The notes under the pieces were generated by a model. That model made no database searches. It was given only the letters and a program-made list of their open reading frames with translations, and was not told the origin of the DNA. A program made the position numbers and the translations under genes. A stretch of 64,000 nt of DNA from Phaeodactylum tricornutum CCAP 1055/1 (lineage: Eukaryota; Bacillariophyta; Bacillariophyceae; Surirellales; Neidiaceae). The DNA lies in NCBI RefSeq assembly GCF_000150955.2, contig NC_011672.1:1054001-1118000 (forward strand). Reading direction: 5' to 3'. Each line of letters starts with the position of its first letter. Position 1 is the stretch's first letter. Shown one piece after another: positions 1 through 11,040 of this stretch.

Positions 1-443
1 TTGCTTCCCTTTAGGTAATTGGTTGGCGGTAGGTCAAGTCCAAATGTTCTGTTTCATAGTCAGCGAAAGACGGACCCTCTAGTTAGCGTATTGCCAGTCA
101 ACTGCGTAAAGCTATTCATTTAACCTAGTGCCTTGTCAGTGACATTTCCGACCTTTATATATCGAGTATGAGTATGGCCAATAACTGGAAATATCTTGTT
201 TACATTATGCTTGTAGGGCCGGGCCGGAACTTCCTATTTTTTAGATGTCGCGTTCCGCCTGTACGAAGAGAGATCAGGGGAAAGCGACCATCATAAAACC
301 GCACCTTTCTTGAAGAAATCGTTTTTGGCAATCGTCGTTTCCAGGACGTGACGAGTTGCCATCGCCTCAACACTAAGCTATCTCTTTTCTTTGGCCAAAA
401 CGCTAGAGCGCATTACTCCAAAACAGAGCGCACGCTCGGGTCG
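1..443. other. 5' flank, no gene seen
   Basis: No convincing coding region. The open frame that runs into the next gene begins with GTG rather than ATG, so the first usable ATG lies at 444. An upstream exon or 5' UTR of that gene may lie here, but I could not define one. Confidence 0.4.
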
Positions 444-968
444 ATGGCGAAGAACTCATTCATTCAAGCCGAACTTACATCCAGTAGCCATTTGCTTCAC
501 CAATCGGACCGACGCAACACCCAAATGCGCTCTTTTACAAATATTCCACTAAGCTCCTTTCTTTCGGGCCGCTCAGAATCATCAACAGAAAATTCTTCTT
601 CTAATCCGAAAGCTGAAAGCGCTCCAGTCTACGACAATAATTGCAGCAAACGGTGTCGTGATGAAGATGAGTCGGAAGCCCACAACGGACATGTGAGCCA
701 TTCCGCAATCCCCATTCCTGTCCAACCTAATTTACACTCTCCGAAAAGAAATCGACTGAATGCTTACCATGCACCCCGCATTGTTCCAAAGTCGTTCACT
801 AGTACCATGGGGTCGCTGGCTGCTGGAGGGGGCGGGCACGAAAAGTCCGGTCTACGGGTACACAATCGACGACAGCTTTCGGGGAGTAAGCTAGACGAGT
901 ACTTAGGTGATCACGATTCGATGGATGTCGACACAACAGAAGCAAAACCTCGAAGTATGAGCTTCTAA
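444..968 (+). CDS. Hypothetical Ser/Asn-rich protein
   Basis: Single-exon open frame of 174 codons from the ATG at 444. The product is low-complexity, rich in Ser, Asn, Arg and His, with no signal peptide or membrane segment. Basic stretches (KRCRDE, SPKRNR) could act in nuclear import. The C-terminal 30 residues (SKLDEYLGDHDSMDVD and onward) mix acidic and hydrophobic residues like a short linear motif. I do not recognise the family. The frame stays open upstream to a GTG at 348, so the true start could lie further 5' or in another exon. Confidence 0.45.
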   Translation: MAKNSFIQAELTSSSHLLHQSDRRNTQMRSFTNIPLSSFLSGRSESSTENSSSNPKAESAPVYDNNCSKRCRDEDESEAHNGHVSHSAIPIPVQPNLHSPKRNRLNAYHAPRIVPKSFTSTMGSLAAGGGGHEKSGLRVHNRRQLSGSKLDEYLGDHDSMDVDTTEAKPRSMSF

Positions 969-1537
969 CTACATTGTTCTCTTCCTGCCGCAATCATGCT
1001 TGAAGGACTCACAGTTTGTTCATCGGAGTATGCGATGCTGAAATTTGCTGCGGAACGCTGTTCTCACATGTAACCTCTTTTATTGACTGAGAGATCCACT
1101 TTAGAGTGCATCAAGGAATCCTATAAAACCCTCAAGAGTGCATCAAGGAATCCTATAATTCCCTCAAGAGTGCATTTTATTGTTTAAATTTCTGTAAACG
1201 AAACTACAAAAGCGCATTCACTTGTTCTTGGAATAAGGGACAGCCAAGTATTGACAGTGGCAGCAGTTATTGAGAAATATATGCTACTAAAGCGATCACT
1301 TTCCGTAAAGATTTAACAAGATTTCATAAGAGATGACCGTCTTTTATCATGTTTCTGCTGTAAGGTACAACCAGCATCCAAGCTGTCGCTCTGTTCGTTG
1401 TATCGTGCATTAAGAAATGTGGTCTGAACGCCAAACGAAAGGCTGGCTTCTTTGTTTCGAGGCATTTCAGCTCTGTTGCCACGTCGTACTTTGCAGTAAG
1501 TGGTTGGAACATTTAGAGATTCTGCAATCTTGCTAAA
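969..1537. other. Intergenic, convergent 3' ends
   Basis: Lies between two convergent genes. The only structure I see is the 32-bp tandem repeat at 1103-1175. Open frames on either strand here are short and unlike their neighbours in composition. Confidence 0.5.
1103..1175. repeat. 32-bp tandem repeat, 2.3 copies
   Basis: Units at 1103-1134 and 1135-1166 begin AGAGTGCATCAAGGAATCCT and differ only at a few bases near the 3' end (AAAACCC versus AATTCCC). A third partial copy starts at 1167. It lies just 3' of the first gene, so a role in its 3' UTR or simple replication slippage are both possible. Confidence 0.9.
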
Positions 1538-3637
1538 TCAGTCGGCGGGAGAGGAAGATTTATCACCATTCGATGGAACGCCACCGAAACCCCGGACGAT
1601 TGAAGAGCCCCACGAGCTGTTGGCCGGGATGGTAAGAAATGGAGAGCTCTGGTTCGAGCTCGTTTCGCCGGAGCGAAAGACATCCGTGCCAAACAAGCCT
1701 CCACCACTTCCAATAGTGGGAACAGTCCAGTCATCGTCATGTCTACTACCAATTTTACCAGCGCCCCAGGTTCCGGAAGACCCAAAGGCAAAGATGTGAC
1801 TGCGGGGTTCCGTTGAGTTGACCGTCGAAGACAACATCGGTGGATCCAAGCTTAAGTCTTCAAGACCCACACCTGCTAAACGACTCGTCGCTCTAGATTC
1901 AGCAGTATGCGATGGGGAATGCATAACAAAGTCCATGTCCTGCGTCGGATCAAAACCAAGACCCAAGATCTGAACGTCATCGTCGTCCTCTTCTTCAAGG
2001 TCGTCCGTATCTTCCATGCTCTCCACCGAGCTGTCTGCCTTGTTCTTTGAGGCAGCAGCGAGTGCTGCTTGATTAGGAGCCCATTCTTTAGCCGTTGGCT
2101 TGAGAGTAGGGGATTCGTCTGCTCCGGTGACCAGCTCAATCTTGTCGTCGGCGGTAATCCATTCCACAGGTTGAGGCTGTTCGTCGTCGATAGAGAAACC
2201 ATTCGACAAAGGCACTTTCTGGTGGTCGACATTGACACCATAGTTCTCTATATCAAAGCCATCATCGCCGTATCCCTCAAATGGATCGTCCCTCTTGAGC
2301 ATTTGCTTTTTCATCAAGTTGGCGTAGGCTTGTGGGTTCCGAATGCGCCCTCCTGGAACGCTGTGCGAGCCGTATCCAAAATCTGCTTCACATCCATCTA
2401 CACAATAATACTTCCCCTTGGCACCGCGAGCATACAGCACTCCGCAAGTGCGAGGCAACTTACGATTCGGGTTGGCCTTTGCAGATTCGGGTTTGGTAGC
2501 GAGCGTGACTTTATTTCCTTCCTTTTTGGTTTTCGGCTTGCGCGTTGACTTGGCGTTTTCTGATCCCGAATCAGATGCCTTATGTCCTTTCTTCGTCGTT
2601 CGTTCCTTACGAGGAGCTTTCACCGCTACCATACTTCCGCTTTTGGGATCGTAAAGCATCCGTGGACCGGAATCAGTGTTTCGTTCACCCCGATCACGAT
2701 CTTCGTAACTCACCAGATGAATTTTTGGTTCTTGCAAAGTTGGTTCCGCTGTATCCGTGTCCGTTGCCGTCTCACGTTTCGCGTTTTCCCGTTCGGGTTC
2801 CCACAAGGTACGCGGTGGCCCCACAGTTGTCACGGACGGACGCTCGCTCGTGGTGGGCGCCAAAGCGGCTCTTTGTTGCTGTCTTTGTTCCAGTGCACGC
2901 AATCGTTCGTTGGCCGCTTCGCGTTGTGCCACAAAACGCTCTTCTTCTTCCATGCGTCGCTTTTCCGCCCGTTCCTTGGCCAATCGTGCCATAGTATTGG
3001 CCTGCAAGTCTTCTTCGCTTGATTGTTGGACACCGATGCTATCGCTTGCCACGGCAGCAGCCGCCGGTGTACCGCCGCGTCCGCCATACGCGTCCCACAT
3101 AGTCGACACGGGCGGTGCGGGGTCCGTGACGTCGCGGACGGGTTCACTAGCAGCCGTGGATTTGGGGAGTGTCAATGATTCCGCCGCCAATGGTGTCACG
3201 GTGTGGTTGTCGGCGGGAGCTTCGTGCGGTTTCTGTGGCGACTTTTGCTGGTGGACGCCCCAGGCGTCCGGTGGTAGGGAGGCTTCCGCCTGCGAAGCAC
3301 CAATCGCGCTGAGGAGAACATCGTGCGTGGATACTTCGTAGGACAAATGAGCCTTGGGTTTGCTGTTCGTGTGCGCTACCGGAGCAGCGGAAGCGCTCGT
3401 AGCCGGAGCCGCATCGGTGCCGGACGCTTTCGGGACGGGGTTGTTGTTATTGCTGTTGTTGTTATTCTTGTTGGCCAAGAGTCCGCCCCCGGATTTTTTG
3501 GTGCTCAAAAGGAGTAGACCGTTCCGGACACTGCCACGGTCTGCGGATCGGTTGACAATCGGTGGAGCCGTCGTGGCCTGCACGAGTTTGTTGAGATTCT
3601 TGCCAAACTTTTTCTTGGGAACGGCCGTGGAGCTCAT
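1538..3637 (-). CDS. Disordered protein with PAM2-like motif
   Basis: 699-residue single-exon product starting at the ATG at 3637 (MSSTAVPKKKFGK); the frame extends 22 codons further 5' but those look like UTR. Mostly disordered: Asn run near residue 60, Lys/Arg/Glu helical stretch near 230-270, basic block near 330-380. A compact segment near 395-460 contains paired cysteines (CGVLYARG, YYCVDGC) and an Asn-Pro-Gln-Ala-Tyr motif. Near 509-522 sits LKPTAKEWAPNQAA, which fits the PAM2 consensus for poly(A)-binding-protein partners, with Trp in place of the usual Phe as in the PAM2w variant of LARP4. This suggests an mRNA-associated protein; the family itself I do not recognise. No introns seen. 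Confidence 0.6.
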   Translation of the reverse strand: MSSTAVPKKKFGKNLNKLVQATTAPPIVNRSADRGSVRNGLLLLSTKKSGGGLLANKNNNNSNNNNPVPKASGTDAAPATSASAAPVAHTNSKPKAHLSYEVSTHDVLLSAIGASQAEASLPPDAWGVHQQKSPQKPHEAPADNHTVTPLAAESLTLPKSTAASEPVRDVTDPAPPVSTMWDAYGGRGGTPAAAAVASDSIGVQQSSEEDLQANTMARLAKERAEKRRMEEEERFVAQREAANERLRALEQRQQQRAALAPTTSERPSVTTVGPPRTLWEPERENAKRETATDTDTAEPTLQEPKIHLVSYEDRDRGERNTDSGPRMLYDPKSGSMVAVKAPRKERTTKKGHKASDSGSENAKSTRKPKTKKEGNKVTLATKPESAKANPNRKLPRTCGVLYARGAKGKYYCVDGCEADFGYGSHSVPGGRIRNPQAYANLMKKQMLKRDDPFEGYGDDGFDIENYGVNVDHQKVPLSNGFSIDDEQPQPVEWITADDKIELVTGADESPTLKPTAKEWAPNQAALAAASKNKADSSVESMEDTDDLEEEDDDDVQILGLGFDPTQDMDFVMHSPSHTAESRATSRLAGVGLEDLSLDPPMLSSTVNSTEPRSHIFAFGSSGTWGAGKIGSRHDDDWTVPTIGSGGGLFGTDVFRSGETSSNQSSPFLTIPANSSWGSSIVRGFGGVPSNGDKSSSPAD

Positions 3638-3749
3638 CGTCGCCGAGGCGAAACGGTATGTCCGTGCGTCCCGCCGCCAAGCAATCCACGGACGGCAATC
3701 CAAAGCCCCGCAATGCCACTACAACAACGGGGCAGGGAGGAAGAATGAG

Positions 3750-3781
3750 TTGGTTGGTTGGTTGGTTGGTTGATTGGTTGG
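3750..3781. repeat. GGTT microsatellite
   Basis: About seven tandem GGTT units with one interruption (GATT), about 115 bp upstream of the start codon of the minus-strand gene. Confidence 0.85.
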
Positions 3782-4369
3782 TCCTTTCCAACGACGTGCC
3801 GTAGAGCCCTACAGTCCAGGAGCGCTGGTGCAGTGCACGACGGAACCTGTGTCGCTCTCACGGACGGTGAGATCGAAGTGGTCGATCAAAGTTGTCGAAC
3901 GAACGAACAAGTAACACCACAAGGTGTGAATAATGTGTCGCCCAAGCTTATTGTAGTCACAACCTGATTGCGTACCGCAACGACGACTGTGGCAAGGGCA
4001 ACGGGGGAATCGGTTGCGGTCGTCGAGGGGGGAGAAGACGCGGTACCGGGACGGGGGGGGGATGGTTTGTACCCCCGCCCAACGGTGACGCTGTAGAAAC
4101 AATACCGTACAGGAATAGTACCCGGAAACGAACCGAGATTTCACAGTCCCTGGGATTCACAGTCACTCCAACACCGGACGGGTTTTGCAATTATGAGTAC
4201 GACAGAAAGTTGATGTTCGCATGGTGATTCGTCAGACATAGACAGTCAGAGAAACGCCAAGCTGATAAGCTTCGACGTGTCCGACACAATCGAGCTCGCA
4301 AAGGACGATCTTCCGGGTACCGCAACGCAAAACACGGGGGTGTATGTATGTACAGAGCTCGTTTGGACT

Positions 4370-4398
4370 CACCACTACTACTACTACTACTACTACTT
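4370..4398. repeat. ACT microsatellite
   Basis: About nine perfect ACT/CTA units. It is intergenic, upstream of the NAGS gene. Confidence 0.85.
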
Positions 4399-4983
4399 TT
4401 ATTTAGAGAGCAGCGACAGCTAGAGTTGTGCGATCTGTTACTGTGTCGTACCTTCGCGCTCGATTCCGCTGGGACGAGACCTCGTCCGAATCAGAAGGGC
4501 GTTCGACCGAGAAAAACCCGAACTCGGAAGGATCCAGAAGACAACGGAACCCTACGAGATCACGCGACCTGAAAAACCCCGGTAGCTACTAGCTAGCTAC
4601 TCACTAGCTAGTACCTCAAGAGTACCGTAGGAGTCACAGGAACACGAATGGTAAAGGAGTGCCGTACCATTCCACGGTCCGCTTTGCTTCCCGAAGACTT
4701 TTGCAGGTGTGCAAATACAAAATTGATACACGCCCTTCCCAGGCTACCGGGCGACCCTGCTGTACCATCCAACCAAATCCAAAGGGTAAACAAAACACCC
4801 ACACAAACGTCCGAGAGTCCTATTTATCCATTGTCCACACTATACGCATAGTCTACCCAAGCTGTTCGCCTGTGAATGAACACAGCAATCGTCGTCTATC
4901 GACAACAATTACGACTACTGCAATTACTGACTGTGAGTTCTCGTTCGCCGCCATTGCGTTCCTGGCGTGGGCTTTCTTCGAAA

Positions 4984-7166
4984 ATGAAAACATCTACCCA
5001 TAAAGTATTCGGTCTGTCGACCTGGGTAGTGGCAACCTTAGCGACTCTTCCCATTCATTGGATCACTGAAAGTTTCGTTCCCTCGGCGCTACCGCTGAAC
5101 CAGAAGTCGCCGTCGTTACGGAGACCATCGTTGGCATCCTTTCCGGTCTTTCCAAATCCGTTGCCAATAACAACAGCGTCGTCGTCGTCGCCCTTGCACA
5201 TGGCCGCTACCGACAAAGAACAACAACTGGATGCTGCTGCGAATACCAAGCACGCGGCAACAGCACCCAAAGGAAACGAACACTCCAACGTTGGGCACCA
5301 TTCGTCTCTGTCGAACGTGGGTGGAAAGGCTCCCAAGGATTTCCATGTCGATCATGAAGCCGGGCTCAGGGTCGACGGAAGATCCTCTCCGCAGAGACAC
5401 CTTTCGTCGTCCACGACTAAAGAATCCACGCTGTCGCCTCAAAATGTCACCTTTGAAGCGCAAAAACCCAAGGGTTATTCAACCTTTGATGCGTCCAGCT
5501 TATTAGCTGTTGATCCGTCCTGCATTAACATTGACACCGTGCCGCCGTCGGAAGAAGAATTCGGCCCTCCCACGGAAGAAGCCCTAAAGCGGCTCCCATT
5601 CGTATCCATGTTTCGTGGATCCGCCAACTATATTGCCAATCATCGCAATACTCTGGCCGTCTACCATATTCCCGGAGGTCTCCTCGACCAACCCGGCAAC
5701 AACGTCTTTCGGGATCTCATGAACGACATTGCCCTGACCTGGCTGCTGGGTATGAAAATTGTCCTAGTTGTCGGTTGCCGGCATCAGATCGCCAAACGCG
5801 TTGCCCAACACCAGTCAGATTCATCGCTGGAGGAAAATTTACAGAGTCGCCACGGTTTGCGCGTCACGGATGAAAAAACACTGCGCATCGTCAAGGAAGA
5901 AGCTGGCTACGTTCGATTCGAAGTGGAACGGCAATTAGCACGCTCCTTGCGGATGCAGGGTGGAGGGATGGGGAATGCTCCCGGTGTCGGATCCACCGGA
6001 CAAGGGTACTACGATGGCAACGTCGTTTCGGGGAATTTTTATTCGGCACAGCCGTTCGGCATTCTAGACGGAGTTGATTTCAAGTAGGTTTTTTTGGAAA
6101 AGTCAGATTGTATGGGAGCGCCGGTGCTTGTGATTGGACTATATGATTGATCAATTATACTAATCTTCGCTGGGGAACTTTTTGTAGGTATACAGGGTTT
6201 GTTCGCCGCGTCGAAGTGGAATGGATTCGGCAAAAGCACAACAATCGAGATATTTGTTTGATGACTACCCTAGGAGTTAGCCCATCGGGTGAAGTGTTCA
6301 ACGTAAATTCGGAGGCCTTGGCCGCCTCCGTTGCTGGGGCACTCGAAGCGAGTAAAGTCATTTACTTCACCGAACAAGAAATGGAACTGCGACACACACA
6401 GCACGGTAAAAAGATCCAGAGCCTCCGCATGTCGGACGCGAACAATTTGCTTGAGTACTCGGGTGTCACTATTCACAAAAAAGGTTTTGTACAGCTTGAT
6501 GATGAACTGCACGAAATGGACAAGGCTGCGTTGGACATGCTGCTCAAAATTGGATGGTCTGTCCAAGCCTTGGAGATGGGGGTGAAAAGGGCCCACATTA
6601 TATCACCCAAGCATGGAGCTCTTTTGCAAGAACTGTACACGCGAGACGGTTCGGGCTTGTTGATTTCGGGCGATTTGTATGACGGTATTCGGCGAGCGAA
6701 TGTCCATGATGTGGCTGCTATTCACGATTTGATCTCACCTTTGATCCAGATGGGTACCTTGATTGATCGTCCCAAATCAGTTTTGGAAAAGGACGTTGAA
6801 TCGTACTACGTGTTTACTCGAGACAATCACATTGTAGCCTCCGGACAACTAAAGATATTTGAGAATGGATTTGCTGAAATTGGTTGTTTGGTTGTCAATC
6901 AAGGCTACAGAAGTCGAGGACGAGGAGATGCCATGTTGGGTTACCTAGAACGGCTGTGTTTGGTAAACAGCTGCAGTTCGATCTTTGTGCTGAGCACGCA
7001 AACAATGGAATGGTTTGTTGAGCGAGGATTTGATGAAGTTGGAGTTGATCGCTTGCCACCTTCACGACAAGCAACGTATAATTACAAGCGAAACAGCAAA
7101 ATATACATGAAGAAGATCGAGAGCGACCGGGATCTGGACGCTAGCGAATTGTGGTGGAATCGCTAG
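4984..7166 (+). CDS. NAGS: N-acetylglutamate synthase, plastid
   Basis: Catalyses acetyl-CoA + glutamate to N-acetylglutamate, the first step of arginine synthesis. Two exons, 4984-6083 and 6188-7166 (692 aa); the 104-bp intron (GTAGGT...TTGTAG) joins codon AA|G to give DFKYTGFVRR, the conserved family segment. Order: signal peptide (WVVATLATLPIHWITES) followed by Phe, a diatom plastid-targeting layout; low-complexity linker to about 190; amino-acid-kinase domain about 200-430; C-terminal GNAT domain with the acetyl-CoA loop GYRSRGRGDAMLGYLE near 615. Kinase plus GNAT is the bacterial/plant ArgA arrangement. An in-frame ATG at 4876 would add 36 residues and bury the signal peptide, so 4984 is preferred. 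The plastid location is inferred from the presequence. Confidence 0.9.
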
Positions 7167-7395
7167 GCGATTGTTGACAGTGTATTCCATCGACGTTTGC
7201 ACCTTCATCTTGCTTCGGAGTTTTCGAGAAACCTAAATTTCACGACCTCCTTGACGCACGTACACGCCGTTGAATGAACTATGGCACAACTGACTTACAC
7301 TGAACGATATGCAAATATAATTAGACTAATTCAATAATTTCCAAGTTTACCATCAGATGATGGTCGTTACATACTGTTGAAAGAGCCAAAGGAGT

Positions 7396-8934
7396 TCAAT
7401 ACGCTGCCTCTGGGATATCATCGTATTCTATATCCTCCACTGGAAGCAGCTCGGGAAGCTTGGGATCTTCGAAGACAACTTCAGCATCTTGTTCACCGTT
7501 ATCTCCAGGGATAGAACCAACGTCTGCTTCAAACCCTGGGAATTTGAACCCAACGCATTTGTCGGAAGAGAACTTGACGCTTCCTTCTGGACTCGCAAAC
7601 TTGCAAGAAAACTTGGGTTTGCCAACTTCAATTTCAAGTCCCTTGACGCCAACATGTGCTAGAAGCTGGTGCATTGGATCATTCTCAGGTGCCCGAACGT
7701 AGACCTTTTTTAGCTTTCCCACAACTGGAAGAGTCGCACATGGATGATCTGAGTTCGCCCAGTTGATAAAAAATGGACAAATGCCACCAATCTTGTGACC
7801 ATATAGGTAGAGCATCTCCCATTTCCGTGGTGTACCGTCAGGTTTTGCCCCAAACATTGTAATGTGATCCGGTGTGTAGCCCCATTTAGTCACTTCTTCT
7901 TTTAGAGCTTCTGCACGGCTCGTTCGGATAGCAAAGTGGAAAGGCGTGAGATCATCAATTTTCTTATTCTTGATAAGCTCGCCGATGGGCCCAGGTCCTT
8001 TCGGGTCCGGGGCGATAATTTCAATATAAGTAGCGTCGGTAAAGGAAACACGGGCACACTTGATGCCCAGACCCTTGATGGTTCCAGCAATCACAGGCTT
8101 CATTCCGGTCTTTCTTTCAAATTGGCTAATGGCGTCTTCCAAATCGGATGCAGCAAGTACAATGTGGTCAATGACATTTTCTTCCAAGAAGACTTCACGC
8201 TCACTAGCTTCACTATCGTCGTCGCTGTCGTCGTCACCGTCATCCTCATCCTTAACACCCATATCTGCGTCCCAAGTTTTCAAAAGCTCTTTCATAGCTG
8301 CGTCTTCCTCTGTATCTTCTTCAGCTGACTCAGTGAGCTTCTTCCGAGGTTTCTTCTCGCGTTTTTTCTTCGGCTTCTTCTTGAGCTGATCAACAATGGC
8401 ATTCTCGTTGTCATCGCCGATAGAAATTGTATCTACGCTTTTTGTGTCATCAACGACAGATTCCTGGCCTTCCTCTTCGCATTCAGACCCATCTCCGTCT
8501 TTTCCCCCGAAATCGTTTGCTACTTCTTCTTCCTCCTCCTCTTCCTCCTCTTCCTCGTCTTCCTCGTCTTCCTCGTCTTCCTCCTCATCTTCTTCAACTT
8601 CTTCGATTTCTTCAACTACTTCTTCTTCAACTTCGGAGTCTTCAGCCGCTCGTGCATCTGCCAAATCGGAACTTTCGTCAACGAAAGCCTCCGCTTCGCA
8701 CTGGTCTGAATCGGAATCATCGGTAGCCTGAGTATTCTTTAGAAGCGCTTTTCTCTTGGCAATTGCTGAGTCATCTTCTTCTTCATCCTCATCGGAGTCT
8801 ACGTAGAGGTCATCCTTGGACATGTCCTTGTCATCCCATTCTGCAAGTAGAGCACGCATCTTAACGTCTTCCTCGTTTTCAGAGGCATCTTCACTGAACT
8901 CCGAGTCCGATTCGTATTCGTTTTCAATCGTCAT
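7396..8934 (-). CDS. Acidic protein with glyoxalase-like domain
   Basis: 512 aa from the ATG at 8934 (MTIENEYESDSEF). The frame opens further to an ATG at 9006, adding a hydrophobic and poly-Gln stretch that is probably UTR. Residues 1-250 are extremely acidic, with long Glu/Asp runs near 110-145 and a Lys-rich break (KKKPKKKREKKPRKK) near 190, typical of nuclear or chromatin-linked proteins. From about 252 a glyoxalase-like fold begins (VIDHIVLAASDLEDAI) and runs to about 460, resembling the Glyoxalase_3 family (PF13468) whose substrate is generally unknown. The join of a charged tail to a small enzyme-like domain is unusual. No introns. Confidence 0.65.
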   Translation of the reverse strand: MTIENEYESDSEFSEDASENEEDVKMRALLAEWDDKDMSKDDLYVDSDEDEEEDDSAIAKRKALLKNTQATDDSDSDQCEAEAFVDESSDLADARAAEDSEVEEEVVEEIEEVEEDEEEDEEDEEDEEEEEEEEEEEVANDFGGKDGDGSECEEEGQESVVDDTKSVDTISIGDDNENAIVDQLKKKPKKKREKKPRKKLTESAEEDTEEDAAMKELLKTWDADMGVKDEDDGDDDSDDDSEASEREVFLEENVIDHIVLAASDLEDAISQFERKTGMKPVIAGTIKGLGIKCARVSFTDATYIEIIAPDPKGPGPIGELIKNKKIDDLTPFHFAIRTSRAEALKEEVTKWGYTPDHITMFGAKPDGTPRKWEMLYLYGHKIGGICPFFINWANSDHPCATLPVVGKLKKVYVRAPENDPMHQLLAHVGVKGLEIEVGKPKFSCKFASPEGSVKFSSDKCVGFKFPGFEADVGSIPGDNGEQDAEVVFEDPKLPELLPVEDIEYDDIPEAAY

Positions 8935-9891
8935 ATTTGCTTGCTGTTGCTGTTGGTTTAACAGAGCGAATCTATGGGTTGTCAGGATCAAAATGTTGGC
9001 AATCAATGGGAAAGGCTGCTAGCAACGATAGCAACTCGGGTAAGATTGTGAAGGTTCGAGAGCAAAAAGCTTGTGGGATTTGCAGATGACCGCAGAGGGT
9101 CTTTTCCAAAGTGCATATCTCTATGATGTAAATTGTTTGGGCTCAATCCGTCGCGCATCAACTGATCATCTCCAATAAGCATACCCAAGAACCAAAATGA
9201 CTGTACAAAATATTTCGACAGAGAGAAAGTGTACCCATACCCAGTCAATTTTTGAGCGCGTCGGGCAGCTCCAAACCAAGACCAATCCTAATTGAATTGA
9301 TAGAAGCGTTTTTGCGTAACGGACTACCGAGCCCAACAAGATTGTTTTCGTTTCAGAATTCCGTGCCCTCGATGGAAGGACAGATATTTTACATGTAAGT
9401 GACTCGTAGCGATGGTGGGACTCACAGTCAAGAAGGGCTATGTTTTGCCTTTCAATAATTTACATTAACCAATGCTCTGTAGAGTGCCATTGTGTAATGC
9501 TGTGTTGAGAGCGACAAGTGATACGTCAAGTGCAAATGGAGTGGCAAGGACAAGTTACAGAATTAAGAACTTGACGGGCCCGGGAGCTATTCTCGTGACA
9601 TTTCTATTTGACTATGAAAGAACCCAATGCGTTGACAAATATATGCTGACTGCAAGCAAGTAAAATTTGTAATTTTTGATTGATAGTGAATGTTTGAATT
9701 GATGAAAGGATCCTACCAAGTCCGCATTGCTTCTTATTATAGTTAGTTGGCTGTCGGTACAAGTCATGTGTGTAATTCCACTGTAAGCGCTCCTCAGGAG
9801 CTAGAATCCTGTCACTCCTGGCAAGTATTCAGTATTGCAGCACATAATGAACTACGTCAAATTTATTGTGTACCAAACATTGCCTATGATT
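8935..9891. other. Intergenic, no gene seen
   Basis: Nearly 1 kb of AT-richer sequence between two minus-strand genes, so it should hold the promoter of the glyoxalase-like gene and the 3' end of RPL24. The open frames are short and lack domain features. A CTCACAGTCAAG motif lies at 9421. Confidence 0.5.
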
Positions 9892-10594
9892 TTAACGCTG
9901 AGTTCCACCGCGCTTTCCCTTTCCACCCATGTGCTTGGGAACCTTCTGAAATGTCTGGCTTTGGGTAGCCTTCTTAGCAACCTTGGAACCCGTCTTCGCC
10001 TTGTTGGCTACCTTACGGTCTTTTAATTCCTTCAAAGCAGATTCACGAGCGGCGGTACGAAGCTCGCTTTTCTGTGCTGTCTTTTTTTTAATGTCTTCCA
10101 GAGAAGCACCAACGACTGCTCGTTGTACCTTTCCAGCACGGCGACTACGTTTCTTGGTGGTAGTCTCCGACAAGCCTTTCTTGTGCAAGCGTCGCCAAGC
10201 CTGAGTCCAGACGAGCTTAGCGGCCTTTTTGCGTTGAACTGTCAAACTGAAAGCCTTGGAGCTTCCGAGCCAGATAGGCTTTCCATCACGACGGATCATG
10301 AGTTTTCCGTTTCCGGGGTAGATACGGTACTCAGAAAGAGCACAAAGCTCGGCTGCGGTGAAAAAGATAGGGTGAATTCGGTTAGCCTCAATCAATATGC
10401 TCGTAAGCGGAAGCGTGATATACATAAAGCGTTCCAGACGATATCGGCAATCGGGAGCCCACAGAAAGAGGTCGACGTTCCAAGTTAAGCCGGCGCCTCG
10501 CGGCGAGTTCTGTCAACGGCACTTTCAAAGGACATCCTTTCGTACAACTACGCTCCGCACTTTCCACACTTAGAAACTCACTGTTGATCACCAT
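9892..10594 (-). CDS. RPL24: 60S ribosomal protein L24
   Basis: Cytosolic large-subunit protein. Exon 1 is 10594-10582 (13 nt, only four codons plus one base), exon 2 is 10352-9892, split by a 229-bp intron with a GTGAGT donor and CCGCAG acceptor. Joined start: MVINTELCALSEYRIYPGNG, matching the eL24 N-terminus (cf. MKVELCSFSGYKIYPG). Total 157 aa, the family's usual length. The RRLHKKG motif and basic Lys/Ala-rich tail fit eL24. The continuous frame running into the intron is not coding. The long first intron directly after the start is common in ribosomal protein genes. Confidence 0.95.
10353..10581 (-). other. RPL24 intron 1
   Basis: 229-bp GT-AG intron after 13 coding nt. Its phase is fixed by conserved eL24 residues on both sides. 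Confidence 0.85.
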
Positions 10595-11040
10595 CTTGCT
10601 TCCAATTAAGTTGTTCCTACAAAAACAGCAGCACAACAACAAGCTTGTCCGGTGATGAAGGGTAAGCAGCAGTTCTAACAGAATCAACGTAGAAGGTTTG
10701 TGAAATAAAGTTAGTAAGGCGGTAAGAAATCTACATACCCTGACCCTATCTTTCCTGGCCCGTCCTTAAATTGCCTTACAGTATAACCCGCATTCTGTGA
10801 ACTATGAATCAAAATCGTTGTCACTATGCTTACCTTATTAACGTGAAATGGTTAGACAAGGTAATCTGCGTATTCCCTGTCAGATGCATTTTGAAAAAAA
10901 GGCACGAGTCTAACTTTCGGACAGATCCAAAGTACTCTCACGCCAAGAAATGGGTCCACATCCCGTTACAGTGATTCAGCGAGTTCCCCTAGTGCAGCGT
11001 AGTCAACCAGATACAAAGGCGGTCTATTATTTCCTCTTAC
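10595..11040. other. Intergenic, no gene seen
   Basis: Promoter side of RPL24 and 3' side of the isopropylmalate synthase gene. No coding or repeat signal is evident. Confidence 0.5.

Larger units (their letters stand above)
3638..4983. other. Divergent intergenic region with simple repeats
   Basis: Shared upstream region of the PAM2-like gene (-) and NAGS (+). It holds a GGTT-type tetranucleotide run at about 3750-3781, an ACT trinucleotide run at about 4370-4398, and a cluster of CTAGCTAG palindromes at about 4580-4613. Two copies of TTCACAGTC lie at 4140-4164. No gene is supported. Confidence 0.5.

Noticed and set aside
8510-8730. Long TTC/CTC repeat
   Set aside because: Explained as the reverse strand of Glu/Asp codons in the acidic tail, not an independent repeat.
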